Shown: positions 1 through 12,000 of the stretch, piece after piece
How the letters are laid out: each line of letters opens with the position of its first letter
Position numbering within the stretch: the stretch's first letter is position 1
NCBI RefSeq assembly: GCF_905220365.1
Contig: NC_061136.1
Location: forward strand, 13,433,702 to 13,497,701
Length of the DNA: 64,000 bases
Origin: Vanessa cardui
Taxonomy: Eukaryota > Arthropoda > Insecta > Lepidoptera > Nymphalidae
Direction of reading: 5' to 3'
Translations under genes and position numbers: made by a program
Notes under the pieces: generated by a model
The model's database searches: none
Told to the model about the DNA's origin: nothing
The model's input: only the letters and a program-made list of their open reading frames with translations

Positions 1-150
1 GCGTCCGCCGAAAGACGCAGTGGGTACCGCTGGTTTTTTAGTGGGTAAACCCGGCGTACTTGGGCGCACTAGACTCCGGGGAGTCCCCCCCCCCCACTTT
101 CCATCACGTGGGGGAAGCGCGTAAAGCGTTTTTCCAGCGAGAAAAAAAAA
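1..150 (+). repeat. GC-rich retroelement 3' end (family E), copy 1
   Basis: This GC-rich block contains a CGCCGAAAGACG-type motif, 'accgctggttttttagtgggtaaaccc', a C-run (about 88-100), 'catcacgtggg' and 'cgtttttccagcga', and ends in an A-run. The same order of motifs recurs at 38340-38530 and 46500-46690, always on the plus strand. It looks like the 3' end of a non-LTR element with an oligo(A) tail, but the parent family is not identified. The copy is cut by the left window edge. Confidence 0.6.
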
Positions 151-1046
151 GGCTAACAAGTGTATGTGTATATGTGTGTTATGGGCTTTAATTCGTCACA
201 ATTTTATTGTCTATGATTAATATTATTAATAATACAAATTAATTTATTATTATATATTTTTAAAAAGTACCTATTAAAACTTACCTTTTTTATCCTAAAT
301 TAAAAATGTTCTTAATAGATAAACACTCAAGGTTTTTTACTTATATTCCATTTTTCTTTTCACGTACCTAAGTGTGAAACCCATGCTAATACATATACAA
401 TGTTTTTTCTATATTTCAAGAAAGGCGAACTGGCAAATAGGCCTCCACCAATAAAGATCAGAATTATTAAGCTTAAGCTATTTTTAAAAATTGCAAGTCT
501 TAGTATTATTTACATATAAATCTGAGGTTGTACAGTTCATTTGAAATCAGCATATTAGTAAGTATTGTATATATATTTTTAATATGATTATATCATGTAT
601 ATATATTTGATTGATAAAATAGTGAAACTACTATCATAATGGTTCTTCTCTGTAGAATATAAACTCCGGTAGCTCTACATAATAAACTTGTATAATGTAG
701 TTTTTTGCTTATTTCTACAATTATGTAAAACGGGTTATTTACCATGATTTTACTTTTGTTTGGTGGAGCTTGATACTTCAACATTATCAACGAATGTTTT
801 GTTCACGAGATTCATAAATATCCCGTTTTAAATACTTGTAGTAATAAAAAATAACCATGTTAATTTAAAATCTTAATAAGAGCATATGTATAGATGCATA
901 GAGATTTGTCAACATTTGAACTTTTAAAAATCCGCCCTGTTTTGACTGTTTTAACAACATAAGACTACAGACAAATCTATAATCTATTATGTGTAATTCA
1001 TAAAATTGCTTGAATTAAAGTAAAAAGGTACAAAGGTCGAACTCAC

Positions 1047-1100
1047 CGGCGTGATGCAGCGCCGTCTCAAAGGGCGCTCGCTGCAGGCGCTCTTTCCTCT
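1047..1100 (-). CDS. SV2-like gene 1, second coding exon
   Basis: This 54-bp exon has a TTGGCAG acceptor, a GTGAGT donor and GC-rich coding-like content that stands out from AT-rich flanks. The only frame fitting exon 1 gives RKERLQRAPFETALHHA. Frame 0 is open but does not match exon 1, and frame 1 has a stop. Both boundary introns are phase 1. Confidence 0.6.
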
Positions 1101-4100
1101 CTGCCAATAACACACAAATAGATTAGATACGTGTCGAAACTTGCCAAGTTCGTTCAGAATCTTGTTTACATACGATTAATTGAACTCGTTTGATAATAAT
1201 GCGACGGTAAAATTTATTTGAGGTCCCATATAAAAGGCAATTTCTTAGCATAAGTAACTCAATAAAAACTCGAACTAATTAAAATTAGTTTACGTATATT
1301 TAAACTTTAACTGTTTTGCTTGTTCTTTACTATTGAGTGTAATTATAATTGGTTACCCAGATAACGAAATAAATAAAAAAAAAATGAAAACATAGGTATT
1401 AAAACATACTTCTAGACTTTCAGGTAGGATAGATTACATAAATATATAATTGTTATTAACTCACATGACTGTATTTTTGAATGATGAAAAAAAGTAACTA
1501 CTGAGTTTCTTCTAGTTCTACTTTCCGAACCGGTGGTGGCTTCATTTAATAGTTAATTAGTTTCAAAAGCCAACTTGTATAAGGTATATTTTGATTTTTT
1601 TTTATTAAAAGTATTGAAGAAATCCCGAAGCTTATTTATTTGTTAATTATACATAAATGTTATCGGTAACTTATTATTGCAGATCTAGTGTATAGGACAT
1701 TGGTGGAATCAGTGACGAGTTCGAGTCCCATTTTATTCAATGTGGAAGGATTTGTAAACACAAGTTATATTTAAAAGATTAGGAAGACCGTAATACACGC
1801 TAAAATTAACTGATGTGTTTGATATATCATTATATGTAAAATAAAAAGATATGAATCCAATCACTATGCAAACATTTCGTGAATAAATGCTGAAGTGAGT
1901 TTAATAATAGCTGAAGATTATCTTCGCTTTGTTTGAATTCGTATTCCGAATCCACATCGATAAATGAACTAATGGTCGCCTGCGGCTTTGCTCATATTAT
2001 AAATATTAATCATCAGGCATAAAAAAATAGTTTCCATCCTTCCTTGGAACTCACAAGTTGATTCATACAAAATTTCATCAATTTCCGTTCAGTGGTTTGA
2101 CTGATAGAGCAGACAGATATTACTGACTTTAAAATCAATTTTGTAAACAGTATTTTTATAACTGACTGGTGTCCATAGTCAGGAGTCCTCACAACATGTA
2201 TGCGACGTTATCACCATCATCAGTTCAGTAGTTCAACCTAATGAACAGACAACCAACTTCCACATTTATTGTTTTCATAAGGATTTTTTGCGTATTTCAA
2301 TATATACAAGATATACAAACAACTGCAACTAACACCTCGGTTGATTAATATATTTGTCGGCGCGGAGCCACGAATTTAAGAAAAACACGTGTCCAGAAAT
2401 GATTATTTTAATAATTTAAAACTATTTCATTGTTAAATGAATATTTTTTAGTGAATTTTGAAATGTTAAATTACTCTGAAATATTTTAGTGTTTGTAAAC
2501 AGATTGTATGTTGAGTGAATAAGTCTACCCACCTATTCTTGTTATAAAAGATCAAGCGCCCGCCGGTATCGACAGACTTGGTCGAGCCGCCGGAGCGATC
2601 GGACCGTCTCATATTGGAATAAATCAGAGAGGTTTATTTCCTGAGTTTTATTTCATACCACCGAAGATGGTTAAAGATCGAAACTCTGACACTCGTGACG
2701 TCAGCTGTGCTGACGTCATGCTTTTTAAAAACGCGCTCGGACATGCCTACTCCGTTATCAGAAGTGGGATCGGAACAAGCTCCGATCTCTGCCACGTCCC
2801 TCATCAGCTTCGGTTCCACCTGTCATATAAGGATCGCTACAAGACAGAACCATATTGCGAAGTGATAAGAAGATCTCTAAGCGCAGTGCTTAAACTTACT
2901 GCCTGGTGTAATGGGGCCTATCTATGTGGGAGGACCGCAAACCACGAATCCAACAAATCATTCATCAGCTCCTAGGCCGACTAGTAAGGGAGTACCCACT
3001 TCGTCAACACTTGAGGCGGCTACTTCTTACAATTAAGAACAATATGCTTCAAGGGCATCCTCATTTGCCATGCTGTTCATATGTGTGGAACATCTTAATT
3101 GAAAAATCAACAATTGACCATGTGGATCACGGAGAACATGGATATCACAGGGAAATGAGACGCTAAGATAAACAACACGTCAGGAAACAGCCGAGCAAAT
3201 GGCTATTTGAAAAAGTCATTACTACCCTCAAAAATGAGTTAATAATAATCAAGAACTACGAGACCGAACAGTGCATCTACTATATGGAGTTGCACCACTC
3301 TATTATTACACAAAGGAAACATCGCATACCACCTGAACTTCTTAAACCTGATCGGCATTAATAACAAGAGGACTTTGCAGCACTAACAACACAACAACAG
3401 CAACGAGTGACTTTTGTGCGGAATAAAACAGTCATCGCTTCTATTCTCAGAAAACTAAAATCATTATTTTCAGCATAAAGATTAATGAGTCCACGTAACC
3501 ACCATTACTTGATGTGATTAATTAATTGTGTCTTTCGAGATTTACAGGTTTCATAAGAATAACATCGCATCGCATCGCGAAGTTGGTTGACAGAGGGCGC
3601 TCGTGATCAGCTTCGCCGAGCACCACAACCAGAAACGCGACTGGTGCAGAGCACGCACCGTCCCGCAGAATGGCCGTGACAGCGGGAGTTGCCATCCATA
3701 TCACGAGCTGGTCAGTCAGTCCGACTGGTCAACATCGACGAGAACTAATCATCGCATATAACTGTGAGGCAAAATTTACTTATCTTACCTCTTGAAATCT
3801 AAAAAGAAAAAGAAATAAAAAAGAAAGAAATAAAAAAAAAAAAAAAAAACAAAAAAAAATTATAATTAATTACCATTGAGATTCCTCATGCAACCATAAC
3901 TAAACACGTACACTCCGGTTTGAGAGTGATACCTCTAAGCTAACCACGTGTTACCCTCGTACTACTCACGGATCCTTGATGTATCCAAAAGTGAACCATG
4001 AGATACCGTTGGGAGGCGTTGTGGAGCCGTGGTAGCCTTTTATATACCGTAATCTGGAGAGTGATACCTCTGAGCTAACCACGTGTTACCCTCGAGCTAC

Positions 4101-5580
4101 CCGCGGATCCTTGATGTATCCACAGAGAACCATGAGATACCGTAGGGAGACCTTGTGGACCGTGGTTAGACATGTATACACCACAGATCTACGAGAACCT
4201 TTAGTAGCCATGTATATACCATAATCTGGAGAGTGATACCTCTGAGCTAACCACGTGTTACCCTCGAGCTACCCACGGATCCTTGATGTATCCACAGAGA
4301 ACCATGAGATACCGTAGGGAGACCTTGTGGACCGTGGTATAGACATGTATACACCACAGATCTACGAGAACCTTTAACAGTTATTATGACACAGTTATGA
4401 GCATAGTATGCGTAAAATCTGCCCATATTTATTACAATAAAGGTGCATGAGAGATTTCTTTGTGTACTGTTTTACAAAACAATTATCAAAGGTCAACATG
4501 ATGTGTTGCTTACAGATACCTGCTTCAAAAATATTTTTGATTCGCAGATTTCCAATCGCACAACTTAGGCAGGTGCAGAGCGCGCACCGCCTGTCAGAAT
4601 GGCCGTGTCGGCGCGGAGCCACGAATTTAAGAAAAACACGTGTCCAGAAATGATTATTTTAATAATTTAAAACTATTTCATTGTTAAATGAATATTTTTT
4701 AGTGAATTTTGAAATGTTAAATTACTCTGAAATATTTTAGTGTTTGTAAACAGATTGTATGTTGAGTGAATAAGTCTACCCACCTATTCTTGTTATAAAA
4801 GATCAAGCGCCCGCCGGTATCGACAGACTTGGTCGAGCCGCCGGAGCGATCGGACCGTCTCATATTGGAATAAATCAGAGAGGTTTATTTCCTGAGTTTT
4901 ATTTCATACCACCGAAGATGGTTAAAGATCGAAACTCTGACACTCGTGACGTCAGCTGTGCTGACGTCATGCTTTTTAAAAACGCGCTCGGACATGCCTA
5001 CTCCGTTATATTTGTTTGTGTTAAAAAATGAGGAAAAAAACAACTTAGGTAAACGCTCGCTAATTTCCTCGAATGCAATGTGTTAACGCGCACACATAAA
5101 CAAATTAAATATTAGTCACCGTTTGAAAGTCAATTGAATTACCGATACTTCTTGTTTACAACTTTTTAAAAATAAACAGTTTAACTCGAGGTTTATTTAT
5201 GACTTTATAAATAGATCCACGGAATGTTTTCAATCAATACGATATCAATATATGTAATAAAACTTCATACATCACTACCAAAATACTTGTTGAAATATAC
5301 TTGGTGGCAGGGCTTTGTGCAAGTCCGTCTGGGTAGGTACCACCCACTCATCAGTTATTCTACCGCCAAACAACAGTACGCAGTATTGTTGTGTTCCGGT
5401 TTGAAGGGTGAGTGAGCCAGTGTAACTACAGGCGCAAAGGACATAACATCTTAGTTCCCAAGGTTGGTGGCGCATTGACGATGTAAGGAATAGTTAATAT
5501 TTCTTACAGCGTCATTGTCTATGGGTGATGATGACCACTTACCATTAGGTGGCCCATATGCTCGTTCGCCAATCTATAAC

Positions 5581-5617
<37 letters not shown>

Positions 5618-8600
5618 CGCATTATTATCGAAGTTAAACTGTTAGATTACAATCTGTCCCGCGTCAAATTGTCAACTGTCGAAAGCTCTTCCCGATTGGC
5701 CGGTCTCATTGTAAGAGCGATCAATTATATATAATCGTTATTATTCCGTAGTATTCGTGTAGCCACTGCGCCATTTTTTTTGTAAAAAATTAAGGAAAAG
5801 GTTAAGTAAAAAAAGAGAGCTGAGATGGCCCAGTGGTTAAAACGCGTGCATCTTAACCGATGATTTCGGGTTCAAGCCCAGGCAAGCACCACTACATATT
5901 ATATGTGCTTAATTTGTGTTTATAATTCATCTCGTGCTCGGCGGTGAAGGAAAACATCGTGAGGAAATCTGCATGTGTCTAATTTAATCGAAATTCTGCC
6001 ACATGTGCATTCCACCGACCATCATTGGAACAGCGTGGTGGAATATGTTCCAAACCTTCACCATAATGGAAGAGGAGGCCTTGGTCCAGCAGTGGGTAAT
6101 TCACAGGTTGTTACTTAACTTAAGGAAAAGGAAATTATTTAGATAATAATTTATGTATTAAATTTATTTATTTATTTAAGCATCATATTGAACAAAAACA
6201 AGATGTTATATTTATATTGTACAGACTTTTTAAAATCACATTAAAAGTAATGATGACAATCTTTGTAAAGTATTTTCGCATACGACGAGTGTTACTTTCG
6301 TTTGTTTACGTCAGATACATAATATATAATTAGTTTAAAGTGTAATGAACTCTGGGGCAGGTGTGGGGCGGCCTCGCTGCCATTGACAAAGAGAACTCAA
6401 ATAACTGCCCTAGAACCAAACCTCGGGCAAACGTTTGATCTCGAATGATTGACGGTTAATTATTGAGATCGACCGTTCGAAACCATAGATAAGATTAACT
6501 AACTGTTTTCTCTGTCCACAGATAAAGAATGAAATATGTTTGCTAAAATCAGACACAAATTCGACATCACTACAGAAAACGATCGTGAAATTCTAGAAAT
6601 ACGCGATATATACATATATATGTCACCGTAAAATTACAAAATTCGTTAGATTACAATCCGACGAAATGAATTCTAATCTGTCGTAATATAACCGTGAAAT
6701 ATGATTGAACAATTTAACGTATTATTTTTCGCCATATTGTAATCGCGAAACGTTGAATGCACATACAAGCCCCTAAAACAGTGTTAATCTATAATATCTA
6801 TATATACTAATATTATAAATGCGAAAGTAACTCTGCATGACTAAACCGAATTTGATGAAACTTATGGTGAAGAAACAACAACAGCCTGTAAATTCCCACT
6901 GCTGGGCTGAAGGCCTCCTCTCCCTTTGAGGAGAAGGTTTGGAACATATTCCACCACGCTGTTCCAATGCGGGTTGGTGGAATACACATGTGGCAGAATT
7001 TCTATGAACTTTGTCGCATGCAGGTTTCCTCACGATGTTTTCCTTCACCGCTGAGCACGAGATGAATCATAAAGACAAATTAAGCACATGAATCAGCGGT
7101 GCTTGCCTGGGTTTGAACCCGCATTCATCGGTTAAGATGCACGCGTTCTAACCGCTGGGCCATCTCGAGTCGATGAAAAAAGCTTGAACATAAACGAAGG
7201 ACTTCTTTATGCCTATCACCTGACTAACACCTAAAACCGCGGGCGATAACTAGTGATAAATAAACAAAATTAGAGAAACGAATTCATGAAATTGTTTTGA
7301 AACAGAGATTCAGAGACATCATAACAGTTGGCCTACATAAATATACAATAAATAAAATTTTAACAAAAAGAAAAACCGACTTCAAACAAAACACTATTTT
7401 AAAACAAATGAATATGCACGAAAAAGTAATAAAAATAATTGCGTATTCAACATATTTTTTAGAGTCTTCCTAAGTTAAATGAAATGAAAAATATTAGACT
7501 ACTTAAAAGTCGATTAACGATTATATCATGTAGTTATAGTTATTGGTATATTTGGAGCCGGTGTCAGCCACGGTGCCCTTGCCCCAACTATCAAAAGAAA
7601 GAAGCGATACGACACCCTTGATTGATCCCGTATATTATTGTGTAAAAGGTAATTTGTAAAAAACATATTTGTTAAAGTATTCTCGTATTGTTTTTTGATA
7701 GATATACTGTAGGGTTTTATTGGCTGACACCGACTCCAAATATAACAATAATTATAACTACATGATATAATCGTTAATCGACTTTTAAGTTGTCTAATAT
7801 TTTTCATTTCATTTAACTTAGGAAGACTCTAAAAAATATGTTGAATACGCAATTATTTTTATTACTTTTTCGTGCATATTCATTTGTTTTAAAATAGTGT
7901 TTTGTTTGAAGTCGGTTTTTCTTTTTGTTAAAATTTTATTTATTTTTTGATTTTAAGTGAAGCTGATGTTGACTAACTAATTTTTTTTAATATGGATAGA
8001 TTAAACGTTCCGTTTATATGAGTCAGAAACTACTTCGAGGACAATTTCAAAGGAAACTTGCGAATAAAGCAAAAATAGACTTTCGAAAATGCGGATTTAA
8101 TACGTCACGCGGCGTAAACTACAAGGATCCCTCGAAAGAGCTGTAATCGAACTCAGCAAAAAAACTTTGAAAAAGACCAACTATATTTCGTACATCATAT
8201 GACATCACATCACATACACAAAATTTGATTAAAGATAGTAAGAAATTCCGCCCCATATCGCACCCTAACTGCGAGCCGTATAAGAGTTCCATCACTACAT
8301 AGTATAAAACAAAGTCGCTTTCTCTGTCCCTATATCTTTAAATCTACGCAACGGATTTTGATGCGGTTTTTTTTAAAAGATAGTGTGATTCAAGGGGAAG
8401 GTTTGTGTATATAATACATGAACAAAATAGTAAAGAAACACTGATAATTTCAGAAGTTTGCGATGTGATGTCGTATATAAACAAATTCTGTAGTATATTT
8501 AGCATCAGTATTGCACCCGTGCGAAGCCGGGGTGGGTAGCTAGTTGATTATAATATTCGACTATGATAATTACATAAACATAACCACATTACGGAAGGTG

Positions 8601-8982
8601 ACTCAAATATCCAAATAACCTATAAATAAAAGATTCGACCGAGTATCGCTAACGTGCTCCTCAGAATTGTTCCGTTCCCTTCCGTTCCGTTACTTTGACA
8701 TGGATCCTGTGCTCAGAACCTTACCAAACTTTCACCAAATTACCCTTGAAGTATATATTTTATAATAAAAAAAGAATTATCAAAATTGGTTAACGTGATT
8801 TTCAGTTATTCACCTATTTGTCGCGCATATACATACTACAAATTTAAGACTTATGTCGTTTTCACATGGATACCATCATCGGAAAAAAAAATAAAAAAAT
8901 GGGACCCCACGGGAAGCACTATCTTTCAAACAAAAAAAAAATTATCAAAATCGGTCCACCCAGTGAAAAGTTATGAGGTAAC

Positions 8983-9022
<40 letters not shown>

Positions 9023-12000
9023 AAAAATACAGACGAATTGATAACCTCCTCCTTTTGGAAGTCGGTTGAAAATATAACAAACTAGGACATGCGAAATAAA
9101 TGTCTTTGAAACATGTATAAGAATAATAGAAATATAATATAATCATATATTAACGTACGTTATACAAAATAACCTATATTTTTATAATTAGTATTAGGAC
9201 TGAAATTAGTGTAAAACAAACCTGTTACCCCGATTAGTGGTAAATATATGTATATTCTATTCTATTATAAACTTCATACAGTACAGTGTAGAATACGGAC
9301 TTAATTAGATTGTTTTTAATTTATTGTTTCATGTATCGTGAAAAACCTTATAGCAAAGTTTTGTTTTAGTTAATTTTACTTATTAAAAATAAACTTACAT
9401 TTATATTTCTTAAGTAATAAAAAAAACAATTTGACTTTAGGTGAATTTGAATATAGAAAAGAAAGTGTATTTTTTTAGTTCAAATTAAAGGTATCATCTG
9501 TTCTAATAGCAGATTTCATATCCTTAATCTATTAATGATTCAAAAGCATATGATTTAAATTTACTAAACAAATGAAAATCCAAAAACATCTAAATATACA
9601 ATAAATTGTAAAGTTTAAAGAACGCACGCAATAAAATCTCCATTAAAAAACAAAATCGAACAAAACGTGAAATATTAATTTGTTCGACCCAATTTCTTTC
9701 ATGCTTTCAATTGAAAGAAAACGGACGAAAACCAGATCTTATGAGAATGAAGCTGATTAATTTCAGATCACGGACCTTCCAGCACGTTCACACTACGCAC
9801 GTAAAACTGGTTTTAACTGGAAAAATCCAGTTCCGCCATCTGGTGTCCAGATCGGTTGAGTTTCTATGACATTGATGGTGCTATTAATATTAACTGATGG
9901 TAACTATTTGTTTGTATTTTCATTTGTGTCGTATTTATATTGTTAATAGCGACCCGCCCCGGCTTCGCACGGGTGCAATACTGATACTACAGCATTTGTT
10001 TATTTACGACTGTGATTGAATTTTCATGTAATTTGTAAAAAAATGTAATCGATACATATAATAAAATTGGAGTGTCTTATTTTAATATTAAAATAAACGC
10101 TTTTTTACGAAATGCATATGTATGTATGACATGAAACGAAAATTGAATTTAAAAAAAAATGTTATTTTTTACAATTTTTGTCTATCTGTTTTTCCGGCTT
10201 ATCTCTGAAAAGGGTGGACCAATTTTGACGGGACTTTCACTGGCAGATAGCTGATGTAATAAAGAGTAACTTAGGCTCCAAAAATATTTTTTTGTTAAAT
10301 TTACACTCGCTCGAAGTCACGGGCACAGTTACATAAATAAGAAACATATAATCATCTTAGCTTCTTACAGCACCAATATCCATGATTATAGTAACTTACC
10401 ACCAATTTAATTTGTCCGTCTGTGCATCTGTGTTCTAAAATAACCTTTAGCTTCGACGTTTCTAGATAAAGATCTCACAAAGCGATAACTGGTTCACAAA
10501 CAAACAGTTAAACAATACGCGAAGGCATTGTTATGTCTACAGTTAATGGACCGTATGTTGATTTGTTTCACTTAAACGTTCGTTACTTTGTTATCGATGC
10601 TCTTTCCCTCTACGGATATACCTAAATACTGTCATGTGATTGGTTTATATTACATACACCTAAATAAATGCAACCTATTGGACAATTTCTTGTCACTACA
10701 AGATACGATTCATAAATGTATGCACAAAGCCTTACCACCAAGTAAAACCTATCCTATCCTATCCTTTATATAACGTTATTAAATATTTGGAATCCGATTG
10801 GTCAATATTACATGCTCAAATGATTTATAATCAATCATCATATTTCTTCAGAACTCCAACCTCCTGACTCCGCATAAGTAAGAATAATGTTATACATAAT
10901 TGTATATTGGTTATGTAAAAAATAGTTAAAATTTAATTCGGCGTCAATAAGCAGTGGTGACCACTTACCGTTAGGGGGCAGATTTTAAACTCCTTTATTC
11001 AATATGTTAGCATTATACTTACATATTGGTTGTCAAATTAGACACTACCACCGAATCGAAAAATAAAATAACCTGACCTGAGAATAACCGGCGAAAGAAA
11101 CTCATCGGGTCATTTTTTGTCAAATCCTACTACTATTATAAATGCGAAAGATTGTGAGGATGGAAGTGTGTGTTTGTTATTCTTTCACGAAAAAATTACT
11201 AAACGGATTTGGTTGAAATTTTACAGTAATATAGTTAATACATCAGAATAACACATAGGTTACAATTTATAATGATTTTATGTAATTTGGACGTACTATA
11301 ACTGTACATATCAAGTACCCGTGCGAAGACGGGGCGGGTCACTAGTGTATTATAAACTTACATTGCTCGATGTATTTATAATGTATTTATATTATTAAAA
11401 ATATCGTTAATTTCCATCAGGTGATACTGCTAAGTGCTAATCGCTTGATATGTCATAAAAATTAAACGCGAAAAGCACAGATACAGACAAAAAAATTTAT
11501 ATATTCTTTATTACGATCAGTAATTTTTTCATTGCACCACATAAAAAAAAACTTTTGCATGATGATAGCGTATAGTTTCCAGATTGCCATACGCTGAGTT
11601 TGAATAATAAATAAGATAAAGTTAATTACGTCAAGCTGCAGAAAAATAACTATTCGGCCTCTTTTATAGCGAACATCGGCTACAATTAATCTTCTATAGA
11701 GATCGCGTAATTTATGATATTTAGGCCACAAGATTAATCGTACATTATTGCATGGTTTATTGAACCTTACATTAAAATTTAAAATCATTTAAATTTATTA
11801 TTCTAGCGTTCTGTTAATCGTTTCAAAATGGAATTCTTAAAAGATCTCTCTACTATTTCTTCAGTAACTCCTGATAATACCCAATATATTATTAATAGTT
11901 GTCAAAGTTATTACTTAGTACCAACACGCCCCGGCTTCGCACGGGTGCAATATTGATACTAAATATCCAACAGAATTTGTTTATTTACGACATCACATTA

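Larger units (their letters stand above)
2355..5008 (+). mobile_element. Recent non-autonomous LTR retrotransposon (2.65 kb)
   Basis: Two 403-bp direct repeats (2355-2757 and 4606-5008) look identical and begin TGTCGG and end CCGTTA. They are flanked by a 4-bp duplication, TATT (2351-2354 and 5009-5012). Just inside the left LTR, TCAGAAGTGGGAT (from about 2758) matches, from memory, the complement of a tRNA-Leu 3' end, so it is a likely primer-binding site. No gag or pol reading frame survives in the 1.85-kb interior. Short open stretches such as 2667-2975 and 2924-3166 have no recognisable domain. The interior instead holds A-rich sequence and a tandem array (3922-4379). A stretch just before the right LTR (about 4570-4605) is echoed at about 3641-3680. 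No clear polypurine tract is visible. Identical LTRs imply a young insertion that was mobilised in trans. The 4-bp duplication would suit a Ty3/gypsy-type integrase, but the clade is not settled. Confidence 0.85.

Noticed and set aside
2667..3166. gag-like protein in the LTR element
   Set aside because: The open stretches overlap, are short, start within the LTR and show no zinc knuckle or other gag motif.
3922..4379. CRISPR array
   Set aside because: Units are 135-172 bp with no regular short repeat/spacer pattern, and they lie inside a eukaryotic LTR element.
5815..5895. A tRNA gene
   Set aside because: The tRNA-like head belongs to SINE-A. It lacks a proper cloverleaf and is followed by the conserved SINE body, as in the other copies.
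8786..9146. Lysine-rich and phenylalanine-rich open frames on both strands
   Set aside because: They are produced by the 32-base A-run of a repeat end and have no other coding character.
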